Positions 24,415 through 33,296 of a DNA stretch of 64,000 nucleotides are shown here, piece by piece; positions within the stretch are counted from its first letter, which is position 1; the number at the start of each line of letters is the position of its first letter. A program made the translations under genes and the position numbers. The DNA lies in the NCBI RefSeq assembly GCF_030123105.1, contig NZ_CP126095.1:2914001-2978000 (forward strand), written 5' to 3'. The notes beneath the pieces are model-generated. The model saw only the letters and a list, made by a program, of their open reading frames with translations. It ran no database searches and was not told the DNA's origin. The stretch is from Paenibacillus sp. G2S3. GTDB lineage: Bacteria; Bacillota; Bacilli; Paenibacillales; Paenibacillaceae.

Positions 24415-25431
24415 ATGAATAAGATGAATACAAAAAATTGGAAAGTTATTTTGATCCTATCAACTTCTCCATTATTCATCGTCTTAGCAATGGTTGTATC
24501 CGTCTTATATGGTGTTAAGGATATTGGAATAGTAACAATCTGGCAGGCGATTACACACTTCGATGCGAATAATGTGGACCACAACATTATTATGACATCA
24601 AGATTATCGCGTGTAATCGCCGCTTTATTGGTTGGAGCGGCCCTGGCTGTTTCAGGGGCGTTGATGCAAGGCGTTACACGTAATTATCTTGCATCACCAT
24701 CGATTATGGGAGTAAATGACGGATCGGCATTTGTTATTACGTTGGCTATGGTGTTTTATCCTGGATTATCGAATGTGCATATGATTCTTTTATCTATGGT
24801 GGGTTCTGCTATCGGAGCGGGATTGGTTTTCGGATTTGGCTCATTGGTCAAAAACGGCTTATCTCCACTCAGATTGGCCATTATTGGTACAGTAATTGGT
24901 ACATTTTTAAGTAGTATTGCCTCTGCAATAGCGATGTTTTTTCAAGTTTCACAAAATGTTAGCGTGTGGTATAGCTCAAAAATACATACCGTGAATCCAG
25001 ATATGCTAATATTGTCCATTCCTTTTATAATCGTGGGTCTGCTCTTGGCGGTTAGTATTTCTAAATCTGTAATGGTTGCTTCCTTAGGGGATGAAACGGC
25101 AATTAGCTTGGGTCAACGGACAAAATGGGTGAAAATCGTCAGCATTTTATCTGTTGTATGTCTAACCGGAACAGCAGTAGCTTTAGTCGGTAAGATAGCC
25201 TTTGTGGGTCTAATTATCCCTCATATTACACGTTTTATCGTTGGTATCGACTATCGTTTCATCATTCCTTGCTCAGCAGTCATTGGGGCTGTTTTTTTAG
25301 CATTTTGTGATGTCTTAAGCCGGTATATTAATTTTCCGTTTGAGACGCCAATAGGCGTTGTGACAGCCTTTATTGGAATCCCGTTCTTCCTTTATTTAAT
25401 TCGGGTTAAGGGGGGAGAGCAACGTGGATAG
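24415..25431 (+). CDS. FecCD-type siderophore ABC permease, subunit 1
   Basis: 338 residues with about nine to ten membrane helices. FecCD signatures are SRLSRVIAALLVGAALAVSGALMQGVTRN near residues 60-90 and the ATPase-contact region ETAISLGQRTKWVK near 225. GKIAFVGLIIPHITRF is the conserved late segment. ATG 24415 and ATG 24424 are both possible; GAAGG favours the latter. The downstream permease overlaps by eight bases, showing translational coupling. It should pair with the next protein as a heterodimer. Confidence 0.92.
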   Translation: MNKMNTKNWKVILILSTSPLFIVLAMVVSVLYGVKDIGIVTIWQAITHFDANNVDHNIIMTSRLSRVIAALLVGAALAVSGALMQGVTRNYLASPSIMGVNDGSAFVITLAMVFYPGLSNVHMILLSMVGSAIGAGLVFGFGSLVKNGLSPLRLAIIGTVIGTFLSSIASAIAMFFQVSQNVSVWYSSKIHTVNPDMLILSIPFIIVGLLLAVSISKSVMVASLGDETAISLGQRTKWVKIVSILSVVCLTGTAVALVGKIAFVGLIIPHITRFIVGIDYRFIIPCSAVIGAVFLAFCDVLSRYINFPFETPIGVVTAFIGIPFFLYLIRVKGGEQRG

Positions 25432-26461
25432 AGGCAAAATACAGTTTAGTCGCTATATATTGACGCTATTAGCTTTTATCCTGCTAACACTTGTGGCGGG
25501 GTATTTTCATCTTACGAATGGCGCTTTTGATATGTCTGTCATGGATGTGATAAAAACGCTGCTGCGAATAGATCCCAATCCTAAATTTGACCTGGTTATT
25601 TTTCAATTTCGACTACCACGGATCATTATTGCGTCATTAGTAGGCATAGGTCTGGGGATGGCTGGAACGGTCATTCAAGGCATTACCCGAAACGGGCTGG
25701 CTGATCCAGGTATCCTTGGGATTAATGCCGGTGCCGGAGATGCCATCGTTGCATTTATGTTTTTCTTTCAGATGTCAGGGGTTACTTTTTTTAAAGAAAG
25801 CTGGTTTTCGATACTAGCCATGCCACTCTTTGGTTTTGTGGGGGGGCTTGCCGCAGTTGTGGTGATCTTTATTTTCTCTTGGCGGAATGGTGCACTTGAT
25901 ATGCAACGTTTGATATTGACAGGGATCGCGATAAGCAGTGGTTTTGGGGCGTTGTCGTTGTATCTTTCTCTAAAAATGAATGCAAGTGATTATGAAATGG
26001 CTGCGGTATGGAGTGTCGGAAGTATTTACAGCGCGAATTGGACTTATATCATAATGATCACGCCTTGGGTGCTGATTTTAGGATTTGTGATGTATCGAAA
26101 AAGCTATTTGCTTAATTATTTTCAATTGGAGGATTCCAGTACAAAAAGCTTGGGGATCTCCGTAGAAAAAGAAAAACTGATCTTTCTGTTATGCAGTGTG
26201 GGGATTGTAAGTGTCTGTGTATCTGTATCTGGTTCTATAGGTTTTATAGGATTGATGGCTCCTCACATCGCCAGAAGATTAGTAGGGATTAATCACCGCT
26301 ATATTATGTTATCCAGTGCAGTGGTTGGGATGTTTTTGCTTGTGATCTCAGATTATTTTGCCAAAACATTATTTCAGCCAGCAGAGTTACCCGTGGGTAT
26401 AGTCGTTTCGATTATTGGGATTCCTTATTTCTTATATTTATTAGCCAAGTCAAGAGTGTAG
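25424..26461 (+). CDS. FecCD-type siderophore ABC permease, subunit 2
   Basis: 345 residues, polytopic, with RLPRIIIASLVGIGLGMAGTVIQGITRNGLADPG and SIGFIGLMAPHIARRLVG as family landmarks. The GTG start at 25424 overlaps the end of subunit 1, with GGGGGGAG just upstream. No ATPase gene follows; the operon continues with esterases. In Bacillus the FeuBC permeases use a shared ATPase (YusV) encoded elsewhere, and the same is likely here. Confidence 0.92.
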   Translation: MDRGKIQFSRYILTLLAFILLTLVAGYFHLTNGAFDMSVMDVIKTLLRIDPNPKFDLVIFQFRLPRIIIASLVGIGLGMAGTVIQGITRNGLADPGILGINAGAGDAIVAFMFFFQMSGVTFFKESWFSILAMPLFGFVGGLAAVVVIFIFSWRNGALDMQRLILTGIAISSGFGALSLYLSLKMNASDYEMAAVWSVGSIYSANWTYIIMITPWVLILGFVMYRKSYLLNYFQLEDSSTKSLGISVEKEKLIFLLCSVGIVSVCVSVSGSIGFIGLMAPHIARRLVGINHRYIMLSSAVVGMFLLVISDYFAKTLFQPAELPVGIVVSIIGIPYFLYLLAKSRV

Positions 26462-26480
26462 GGGAGAGTGAGCAGCACAA

Positions 26481-27281
26481 ATGTCAACACAAGTAGAGCT
26501 CGAACACACAGAATCATGGAAGCTAGAATCTCACTATATGGGATACACGTATGATATAAAGGTTTCTCTACCAAGAGAAGAAGCACCCGAAAATGGGTTT
26601 CCCGTCTATTACATGCTCGATGGTAATTCCTACTTTCAATTGGGTCGGGATGTCGTGAAGTTGCAGTCAAGAAATGCGCCGAAAACATGGATTGCACCAG
26701 CCATCGTGATTGGTATTGGACATTATGGTTCAGATGAAGAGTTCTCTAAAAGAAGGTTTTATGATTTCACGCCTCCTGCAGAGCACTATGTATATCCGGA
26801 TCGATTGAAAAATGCTGATATAGGCCCACATGGTGGTGCTGAAAAGCTCCTATCTTTTTTAGAGTTAGAATTAATGCCGCTGGTTTCTGAAAAATATAAT
26901 GTCGATCAGCATAAGCAAGTTTTGTTTGGTCACTCATTAAGCGGGTTATTTGTTCTCTGGACGCTATTCACGCGTGCGGAGCTATTCCAGTATTATTTGG
27001 CCTCTAGCCCTTCGATTTGGTGGAATGACCATGAAATCCTGACGTATGCGGAGCAGTTCTATAACAAGGCTCAAACGATAAGACTAGAGAAACGAAAGCT
27101 ATTGATCACCGTGGGCAGTGAAGAGGCGTTTATGGTCGATGATGCTAAAGGATTATTTTCAAAATTGCATGAGTATTCATTGCCTGATTTACAGGTTGAG
27201 CATTATGTAGCGCCAGATGAAAATCATGCGTCAGTAGTGCCGACCATCATGAGTAGAGCGTTCCGTATGTTGAACCGTTAG
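26481..27281 (+). CDS. Siderophore trilactone esterase, BesA-like
   Basis: 266-residue alpha/beta hydrolase of the enterochelin esterase/YbbA group. The nucleophile elbow GHSLSG (Ser near 153) is followed by WTLF and the late SPSIWW segment. The catalytic His is probably in DENHAS near residue 250. No signal peptide is present, so it acts in the cytosol to open the imported ferric siderophore and release iron. It follows the permease by 19 bases in the Fur-controlled operon. Confidence 0.85.
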   Translation: MSTQVELEHTESWKLESHYMGYTYDIKVSLPREEAPENGFPVYYMLDGNSYFQLGRDVVKLQSRNAPKTWIAPAIVIGIGHYGSDEEFSKRRFYDFTPPAEHYVYPDRLKNADIGPHGGAEKLLSFLELELMPLVSEKYNVDQHKQVLFGHSLSGLFVLWTLFTRAELFQYYLASSPSIWWNDHEILTYAEQFYNKAQTIRLEKRKLLITVGSEEAFMVDDAKGLFSKLHEYSLPDLQVEHYVAPDENHASVVPTIMSRAFRMLNR

Positions 27282-27300
27282 GGAAGGGGAAGTGACGAGG

Positions 27301-28044
27301 ATGATGGTAGGAGAACTTACTGCTTTCGAACATATGGAGCGACAAATTACTGTGTATCTCCCTAAAGAATATCATTTCTTTACGGATAGGAAGTTCCCAG
27401 CGGTTTTCTTGCAGGATGGTGATTTCTTGTTCAAAGAGTCGATTGCAGCTATAGAGAACGACGTGGAAGAGGGAATAACAGAGCCGGTTATTTTTATCGG
27501 GATTGACTCTCAGCTGCGGAATGATGAATATACACCTTGGGAAATGCCTGCTCTTTTTAAGGATTGGTCCTTTGGGGGCAAGGGGGATGACTATTTGGAT
27601 TACGTCTATAAGGAGCTGGTTCCGTATATGACTCGTTCCTTTCGCATCTCTCATGAGTCTAGCAAATTGGCATTAGGTGGTGTTTCACTAGGTGGATTAA
27701 TAAGTCTATACGCGATGTACAAAACGGAGTCTATTTTTGATAACTTTATACTCATATCTGCGTCTGTGTGGTTTAAAGATTTTATACAGTACATGGAGAC
27801 TTCAAAGTTAGATAGGGAATGCAGAGTTTATATGTATGTAGGTGAACAGGAAGGTATCCACAAGACGAATGCACAGAAGGACATGGTGCCTAACAGCAAG
27901 CGCGTTTATGATATTTTAAAAGATAAGATAGACGCTGCTGATCAGCGTTTGAAGTTTGAGACAGATCCACTGGGCACGCATAATGACACGTTTTTCCTGC
28001 AATATTTTCCAAATAGCATCAGGTTCTTATTTCCCGCAAAATAA
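27301..28044 (+). CDS. Second esterase of the siderophore operon
   Basis: 247 residues from ATG 27301, preceded by AAGGGGA; GTG 27292 is possible but sits on top of that site. It is an alpha/beta hydrolase with nucleophile elbow GGVSLGG (Ser near 125) and a His in GTHNDTFF near the end. It resembles the Esterase_D group and is only distantly like its neighbour, so the pair is not a recent duplication. It may hydrolyse the same or a second siderophore, or partly opened product. Last gene of the operon. Confidence 0.82.
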   Translation: MMVGELTAFEHMERQITVYLPKEYHFFTDRKFPAVFLQDGDFLFKESIAAIENDVEEGITEPVIFIGIDSQLRNDEYTPWEMPALFKDWSFGGKGDDYLDYVYKELVPYMTRSFRISHESSKLALGGVSLGGLISLYAMYKTESIFDNFILISASVWFKDFIQYMETSKLDRECRVYMYVGEQEGIHKTNAQKDMVPNSKRVYDILKDKIDAADQRLKFETDPLGTHNDTFFLQYFPNSIRFLFPAK

Positions 28045-28049
28045 ATAAA

Positions 28050-28090
28050 AGGACGAGCAGGAGAGAGTATCCTTGCATCGTCCTATTTAT
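28050..28090. terminator. Terminator between converging genes
   Basis: AGGACGA (28050-28056) pairs with TCGTCCT (28078-28084), flanked by AATAAA and ATTTAT. Usable on both strands. Confidence 0.8.
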
Positions 28091-28101
28091 CTTATCTTCT
28101 T

Positions 28102-28635
28102 TTAGCTATGTTTCTGTAAATTCTCAAGATGTACGTCCAAATTATCAAAGGTTTGTGAAATACCCGGTAGCATACCCATATCAATTACTTGTTGTACCGC
28201 TTCTGGTGATGCGTATTTCCCGGTGTTAACCAGCTTCGTTTGACCATCCAGCTCGATAAAATCTAGTTGGACAAGCGTTTCAGGCAGATCTTCTGAAATA
28301 TTACCCTCTGCATCAGAGAACCAGTCCGTGTAAATAATTTGCTCCGGAATCGTAATTTCCCGATAAAGCGCCTTGCCCCAAGACTCCATGCCATAGAAAT
28401 CGCCTTGATTCTTATCCTCACATTTCATGCAATAATGCCAAGTGCCCCCTGGACGAAAATCGACATGGCACACGGGAAGTGTCCAACCTTTTGGCCCCCA
28501 CCAGTGCTTCAAATGCTCAGCCTCAGAAAAAGCTCTAAAAACTAGCTCACGTGGAGCTTTAAAAATACGCTCTAATATTAGAGTACTGCCTTCAACTTTG
28601 GATACTAGCTGGTTGGTTTGGTTAGAATTTGTCAT
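28102..28635 (-). CDS. SRPBCC/AHSA1-domain protein
   Basis: 177 residues, a single START-like (AHSA1) domain: LERIFKAPRELVFRAFSEAEHLKHWWGPKGW, then FRPGGTWHYCM, and a C-terminal long helix (QTFDNLDVHLENL). This fold binds small hydrophobic ligands; members next to ArsR genes are common, and their ligands are unknown. It is encoded 18 bases after the ArsR-type gene and surely cotranscribed. Confidence 0.9.
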   Translation of the reverse strand: MTNSNQTNQLVSKVEGSTLILERIFKAPRELVFRAFSEAEHLKHWWGPKGWTLPVCHVDFRPGGTWHYCMKCEDKNQGDFYGMESWGKALYREITIPEQIIYTDWFSDAEGNISEDLPETLVQLDFIELDGQTKLVNTGKYASPEAVQQVIDMGMLPGISQTFDNLDVHLENLQKHS

Positions 28636-28653
28636 TGGATAAATCCTCCTCGT

Positions 28654-28986
28654 TTACTTTTCCTTATCTAATTCCTCGCTCTGTAGCTTCTGCAAATAAT
28701 CATCCAGCCGATCGTATCGTTCCTCCCACATATGGCGGTAGGATTCTAACCAAACGTCTAATTCCTTAAATGGATCAGGGCGGAGCTTGCAAATGCGCCG
28801 GTTAGCAATAGCTTGAACTTCAATAAGTCCCGCTTCACTGAGGACACGCAAATGCTTGGACGCTTGAGGCTGCCGCAGCTGAAGACTATCCGCGATCTCT
28901 CCAACAGTTAAGGGATTCTCGCGTAATAGCTCGACGATCTGCATACGATTAGGCTCAGCTAAAGCACTCATTACGTTAGTATTCAT
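28654..28986 (-). CDS. ArsR family transcriptional regulator
   Basis: 110 residues from ATG 28986. The winged helix is complete: EPNRMQIVELLRENPLTVGEIADSLQ, then QPQASKHLRVLSEAGLIEV. The metal-binding ELCVCDL-type cysteines of metal sensors are absent (only one Cys, in RICKLRP), so it is unlikely to sense metals. Paired with an SRPBCC protein, a frequent arrangement in Firmicutes and Actinobacteria. It is the first gene of the pair. Confidence 0.92.
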   Translation of the reverse strand: MNTNVMSALAEPNRMQIVELLRENPLTVGEIADSLQLRQPQASKHLRVLSEAGLIEVQAIANRRICKLRPDPFKELDVWLESYRHMWEERYDRLDDYLQKLQSEELDKEK

Positions 28987-29214
28987 AAACAAACATCACT
29001 TCGATTCATTGAATTCATTCGTATTTCATATGACGAGGCGAGATAGAACGACTCAACAGCGCCTACTTCCTTGTATTTCCTATTCGTATTTACAATATAC
29101 CACGGAGTGAATATTCCTGTAAAGGGATATATAGAGTATTCATTGTATGATAACTTCAAAAGTAGGGCATAGTACAAGCATTACGTAGAAATATGTTCCA
29201 TGATAACCAGTAAA

Positions 29215-29310
29215 CTTTACAAAAAACATAGGAATAGATATAATTAAGCATAACTTATCGGTTTTAGATGTACGCAAGGGGCCTAACGCCAGTAGGCTCC
29301 TTTTGTATTT
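29215..29310 (+). promoter_or_regulatory. Promoter and early terminator-like hairpin ahead of the Usp-mrp operon
   Basis: TTTACA (29215-29220) and TATAAT (29239-29244) are 18 bases apart. About 25 bases past the expected start, AAGGGGCCTA (29276-29285) can pair fully (one G-U) with TAGGCTCCTT (29293-29302), followed by TTTTGTATTT. There is no plus-strand gene upstream to terminate, so this looks like an attenuator in the leader. The remaining 28993-29214 region holds only the ArsR promoter area. Confidence 0.6.
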
Positions 29311-29339
29311 CTTGGCCATGTTACAGGAGGGTGAAGGTC

Positions 29340-29969
29340 ATACACAATGAAAAGATTATGGTTTGTGTTCATTATGGTCCGCATGGGGAGCGTTTAATCC
29401 GGCGTGGTGTGCAACTGTCTGAAATAATAGGGGCCCCATTGTTTGTATTAAATGTCGATAGTTCGGACAATGATGAATATAATCAGAGCAAAGAAATGTA
29501 TATGACGGTTTGGAAACGTCTTGCCGATGAAGCTGGCGCAGAATTTATCATTCGGAAACGTGAAGGCCGAAAAACAACTGATATTATTGTAGAAGTAGCT
29601 GAAAAGAATGAGGTTACACAGATCGTCATTGGACAATCTGCTCAGACTCGATGGCAGGAGCTTACCAAGCGCAATTTCATCAATGAACTCATTGGTAAAA
29701 TGAAAATGATGGATCTGCATGTCGTGGCTGTTCAGCGGATGCGTGCCGGACTGGAAGAGACCCATGAGGAAGGCGTAATCGCCTACCTGGTCAAAATCGG
29801 GGATGAGTATCAGCTCAGTGATGAACCTAAGGGAGAGTATTCGCTTAAAGGAAAGTTCTTTCACGAACTACACACAGAATTTGAGAACGGTTTATTCAGA
29901 ATTGAGCAAGAAGATGGAAAGGCTAGATATTTGCATATTTGTGATGGCACATTGACCGATTCTTTATAA
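29340..29969 (+). CDS. Universal stress protein-like (KdpD Usp-type) protein
   Basis: About 210 residues. Residues 1-125 fit the Usp fold seen in KdpD: KIMVCVHYGPHGERLIRRG, then a late QIVIGQSAQTRW segment. The C-terminal 80 residues are an extra beta-rich part with no match I know. The first ATG (29358) lies inside the first strand and is 27 bases from the strong AGGAGGGTGAAGG site at 29324-29337. The codon correctly spaced behind that site is ATA at 29340; GTG at 29331 abuts it. The true start is unclear. It precedes the mrp genes and may respond to the same ionic stress. Confidence 0.7.
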   Translation: MHNEKIMVCVHYGPHGERLIRRGVQLSEIIGAPLFVLNVDSSDNDEYNQSKEMYMTVWKRLADEAGAEFIIRKREGRKTTDIIVEVAEKNEVTQIVIGQSAQTRWQELTKRNFINELIGKMKMMDLHVVAVQRMRAGLEETHEEGVIAYLVKIGDEYQLSDEPKGEYSLKGKFFHELHTEFENGLFRIEQEDGKARYLHICDGTLTDSL

Positions 29970-30102
29970 TCGGGCGTGCCCTTATCTTCATGAGGGCCTA
30001 TTATTTAGGGCCCTTCCAATCATATGATCTTTGGCTTTTGGTAAAAAAGTAAGTACTAAAGTTCACAACTTGATAAGCTCAAGTGGAAAAGGAGGACTGC
30101 CT

Positions 30103-32961
30103 TTGCTGCATGTAATCATACTTGTTCCGTTTCTAATGGCCTTAGTAATCGCACTTTTGACCAAGAGAGCATCCAACCTTCATAGAGGATGGCTTGTTTT
30201 CCCCGGTTCGCTCGCATTGTTTGTATATTTTTTAACCCGGATTCCCGTTATTAAGGGTGGGGATTTGGGATATGAAACTATTTCATGGATTCCTTCCCTA
30301 GGCATTGATTTGGTTTTCCATCTGGATGGATTAAGTTTACTGTTCGCTTTGTTAATCACTGGAATGGGTAGTCTTGTAATTATCTATTCGATTTATTATC
30401 TAGACAAGCGAAAAGAAGCGTTGACCCCTTTTTATATTTATTTAATGTTGTTTATGGGAGCGATGCTTGGCGTTGTGCTCTCGGATAACTTGATGGTGCT
30501 ATACGGTTTTTGGGAATTAACAAGTGTCTCGTCATTTCTGTTGATTGCTTTTTGGCATCGGCGGCAAAAATCGCGGTATGGTGCACTGAAATCTATGTTG
30601 ATTACCGTATTCGGTGGTTTAGCGATGTTTGCCGGCTTTTTAATGCTGTATGTGATGACAGGCACCTTTAGTATTCGGGAAATTTGGAGCGAAGTTGGCG
30701 ATATTAGTGGTCATGCTTTGTTTATTCCAGCAATGCTACTAATACTGTTAGGCGCATTCACCAAATCAGCTCAGTTCCCGTTTCATATCTGGCTGCCGGA
30801 TGCCATGGAGGCACCGACACCCGTCAGCGCTTATCTTCACTCGGCAACGATGGTTAAAGCTGGATTGTACCTTGTCGCCCGTTTCAGCCCTATTTTTGCG
30901 GGGCAATATGAGTGGTTCTGGATTGTGTCAGGCGTCGGTTTGATCACCTTGATCTATGGTTCGATCCAGGCGATGAAGCAGACGGATCTGAAGGCTCTAT
31001 TAGCCTATTCAACAATTAGTCAACTTGGACTGATTATGGGATTGCTAGGAATGGGATCGGCAGCGGCATTTTATATAGGGGAAGAAGCTGTCTTTTTTAC
31101 TGCTGCAACAACAGCGGCTATCTTTCATCTTATTAACCATGCCATCTTTAAAGGCTCGTTATTTATGATGGTCGGTATAGTTGACCATGAGACGGGTACC
31201 CGCGACCTGCGAAAGCTGGGCGGACTGATTTCCATTATGCCGGTTACCTTTACGGTAGCGATGATCGGCAGTTTCTCTATGGCTGGTTTGCCGCCATTTT
31301 CGGGATTTTTAAGTAAAGAGATGTTTTTTACAGCTGTCCTGAATATCCGAAACTTGGATATATTTTCTATTCCCTCGTTGTTTACGCTCTTCCCGGTTTT
31401 GGCCTGGATTGCCAGCGTGTTTACTTTTGCATACAGTATGATTTTGGTATTCCACACCTTTTTCGGAAAATATCAGCCTGAGAAGCTGGACAAAAAACCG
31501 CATGAAGCCCCATTTGGACTTCTGCTTGCCCCGTGCCTGCTAGCAGTGCTGTCTATAGTTATCGGGTTTTTCCCGAATATATTATCTAATACACTTATAA
31601 TCCCTGCAATGAATGCTATTCACCCTATCTTGCAGACCGGGGAACCTTTTGTTGTGAATATCCATTTCTGGCACGGCTGGACACCAGAAGTATGGATGAC
31701 ACTTGGTGTTGTGATTCTTGGTATTACTGTATACCGAATCTATGGCCGCTTAAGTCTGGTCGATAAAGAATGGGGCAGTGGCTACACTTTAAATCAAGTC
31801 TATGACGGAGTAATCCGGCTGGTTGAGAAATTGTCTAGATGGGTGACTGGTTCTTATATGACTGGTTCCATGAGACATTATTTAATGTATATTTTTTCCT
31901 TCTTGATCGTAACGATTTGCGGTGTCGTCTGGTATTCAGATGGAATTACACTTGGTACGACTGAGTATACTCCGTTTTCTTTGTTTGAAGTTATTGCTGT
32001 AATGGTTTTGCTTCTAGGTGCTTTAGCTATTCCGTTTGTGCGTTCCAGAATAACAGCCATTTTGTTAACAGGAATGGTTGGTTATATGGTTACTTTGCTG
32101 TTTGTTCTGTTCAGAGCGCCTGATCTGGCGCTTACGCAAATGATTGTTGAAGTGGTATCTGTTACATTGTTCCTATTATGTTTCCGGCATTTGCCTAGGC
32201 TGGAAAAAGAGAAGCTCAAACCTCGTGCGCATTTCCTGAAACTAATTATTTCCATCGGGATGGGCGTAACGATGACATTGGTTGCACTTGCTGCTCTAGG
32301 CAGTAGTCCGTTCGAATCCATCTCGAAATATTATGTGGAGAATAGCTATACTTTGGGTGGCGGTAAAAATATTGTCAATGTTCTGCTCGTTGATTTCCGC
32401 GGCTTTGATACCATGTTTGAAATAACAGTACTAGGCCTCGCCTCACTTGCTATTTATTCCATGATCAAGCTGCAGTTGGATGGAGAGGGTACAGCAGCCC
32501 AACTGAAGAGGGTTGTTCCCTATAATAAGCCTCGTTATTCCCGAAGTGATGATGTGTTACTGCAAGCGGTAGCTAAAGTAGCATTCGTTATCATTCTGAT
32601 ATTTTCGTTGTTTTTGTTTTTTGCCGGTCATAATAATCCGGGAGGCGGATTTATTGGGGCTTTGATGGCTTCTGCAGGTTTGGTGCTACTTGCTATTACT
32701 TTTGGGATGGATATGGTTGAGAAGGTGCTGCCTATTAATTATCGTAAGTTAATTGCGATCGGGATTTCAATTGCTTTTCTTACCGGGGTTGGCTCATTTA
32801 TATTCGACGTACCCTTCCTGAGCCAAACGTTTGGATATTTCCAATTGCCGCTTATGGGCAAAACAGAATTAACCACTGCAATGTTCTTTGATCTTGGTGT
32901 TTATCTAGCTGTTATTGGTGTCACTATGAATATCATACTTACGATCGGGAGGGATAACTAA
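30103..32961 (+). CDS. mrpA: Mrp Na+/H+ antiporter, fused subunits A and B
   Basis: 952 residues from TTG 30103 (GGAGG at 30091-30095; the frame opens at 30031). The first about 800 are MrpA, homologous to NuoL, with the proton-channel regions DNLMVLYGFWELTSVSSFLLI, FPFHIWLPDAMEAPTPVSA and HLINHAIFKGSLFM. The last about 140 are a complete MrpB/MnhB domain (FAGHNNPGGGFIGAL). Bacillus Mrp has A and B as two genes; fusion is the arrangement of the PhaAB-type systems. It is the largest membrane subunit of the multi-protein antiporter. Confidence 0.93.
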   Translation: MLHVIILVPFLMALVIALLTKRASNLHRGWLVFPGSLALFVYFLTRIPVIKGGDLGYETISWIPSLGIDLVFHLDGLSLLFALLITGMGSLVIIYSIYYLDKRKEALTPFYIYLMLFMGAMLGVVLSDNLMVLYGFWELTSVSSFLLIAFWHRRQKSRYGALKSMLITVFGGLAMFAGFLMLYVMTGTFSIREIWSEVGDISGHALFIPAMLLILLGAFTKSAQFPFHIWLPDAMEAPTPVSAYLHSATMVKAGLYLVARFSPIFAGQYEWFWIVSGVGLITLIYGSIQAMKQTDLKALLAYSTISQLGLIMGLLGMGSAAAFYIGEEAVFFTAATTAAIFHLINHAIFKGSLFMMVGIVDHETGTRDLRKLGGLISIMPVTFTVAMIGSFSMAGLPPFSGFLSKEMFFTAVLNIRNLDIFSIPSLFTLFPVLAWIASVFTFAYSMILVFHTFFGKYQPEKLDKKPHEAPFGLLLAPCLLAVLSIVIGFFPNILSNTLIIPAMNAIHPILQTGEPFVVNIHFWHGWTPEVWMTLGVVILGITVYRIYGRLSLVDKEWGSGYTLNQVYDGVIRLVEKLSRWVTGSYMTGSMRHYLMYIFSFLIVTICGVVWYSDGITLGTTEYTPFSLFEVIAVMVLLLGALAIPFVRSRITAILLTGMVGYMVTLLFVLFRAPDLALTQMIVEVVSVTLFLLCFRHLPRLEKEKLKPRAHFLKLIISIGMGVTMTLVALAALGSSPFESISKYYVENSYTLGGGKNIVNVLLVDFRGFDTMFEITVLGLASLAIYSMIKLQLDGEGTAAQLKRVVPYNKPRYSRSDDVLLQAVAKVAFVIILIFSLFLFFAGHNNPGGGFIGALMASAGLVLLAITFGMDMVEKVLPINYRKLIAIGISIAFLTGVGSFIFDVPFLSQTFGYFQLPLMGKTELTTAMFFDLGVYLAVIGVTMNIILTIGRDN

Positions 32962-33296
32962 TGGAGCTTGTTGTTGCCTTGGCGATCGGCGTATTGTTTT
33001 CCGTAGGGGTTTATCTAGTCCTTTCCAAAAGCTTGCTACGTATCCTACTGGGTACTAATTTAATTACCCATGGTGTTCATTTACTGCTACTGACGATGTC
33101 GGGTCTCAAGACAGGTGCTCCACCATTGCTAGGTGAAAAAGCGGAGGCGTACGTAGATCCGTTACCGCAGGCGCTCATTTTGACCTCTATTGTAATTAGT
33201 TTTGGAGTAACAGCATTCTTCATTGTTTTGGCATACCGGACTTACCGTTCGACGGGCACGGATGATGTGGAAGGAACCAAGGAGGAGAGACAATGA
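32961..33296 (+). CDS. mrpC: Mrp antiporter subunit C
   Basis: 111 residues, three membrane helices, NuoK-like. LLGTNLITHGVHLLLLTMSG and DPLPQALILTSIVISFG are the characteristic segments. Its ATG overlaps the TAA of the mrpAB gene by one base, so translation is coupled. Confidence 0.93.
   Translation: MELVVALAIGVLFSVGVYLVLSKSLLRILLGTNLITHGVHLLLLTMSGLKTGAPPLLGEKAEAYVDPLPQALILTSIVISFGVTAFFIVLAYRTYRSTGTDDVEGTKEERQ

Noticed and set aside
29448..29864. 138-codon minus-strand frame opposite the Usp gene
   Set aside because: Shadow frame; the plus-strand protein has recognisable Usp motifs.
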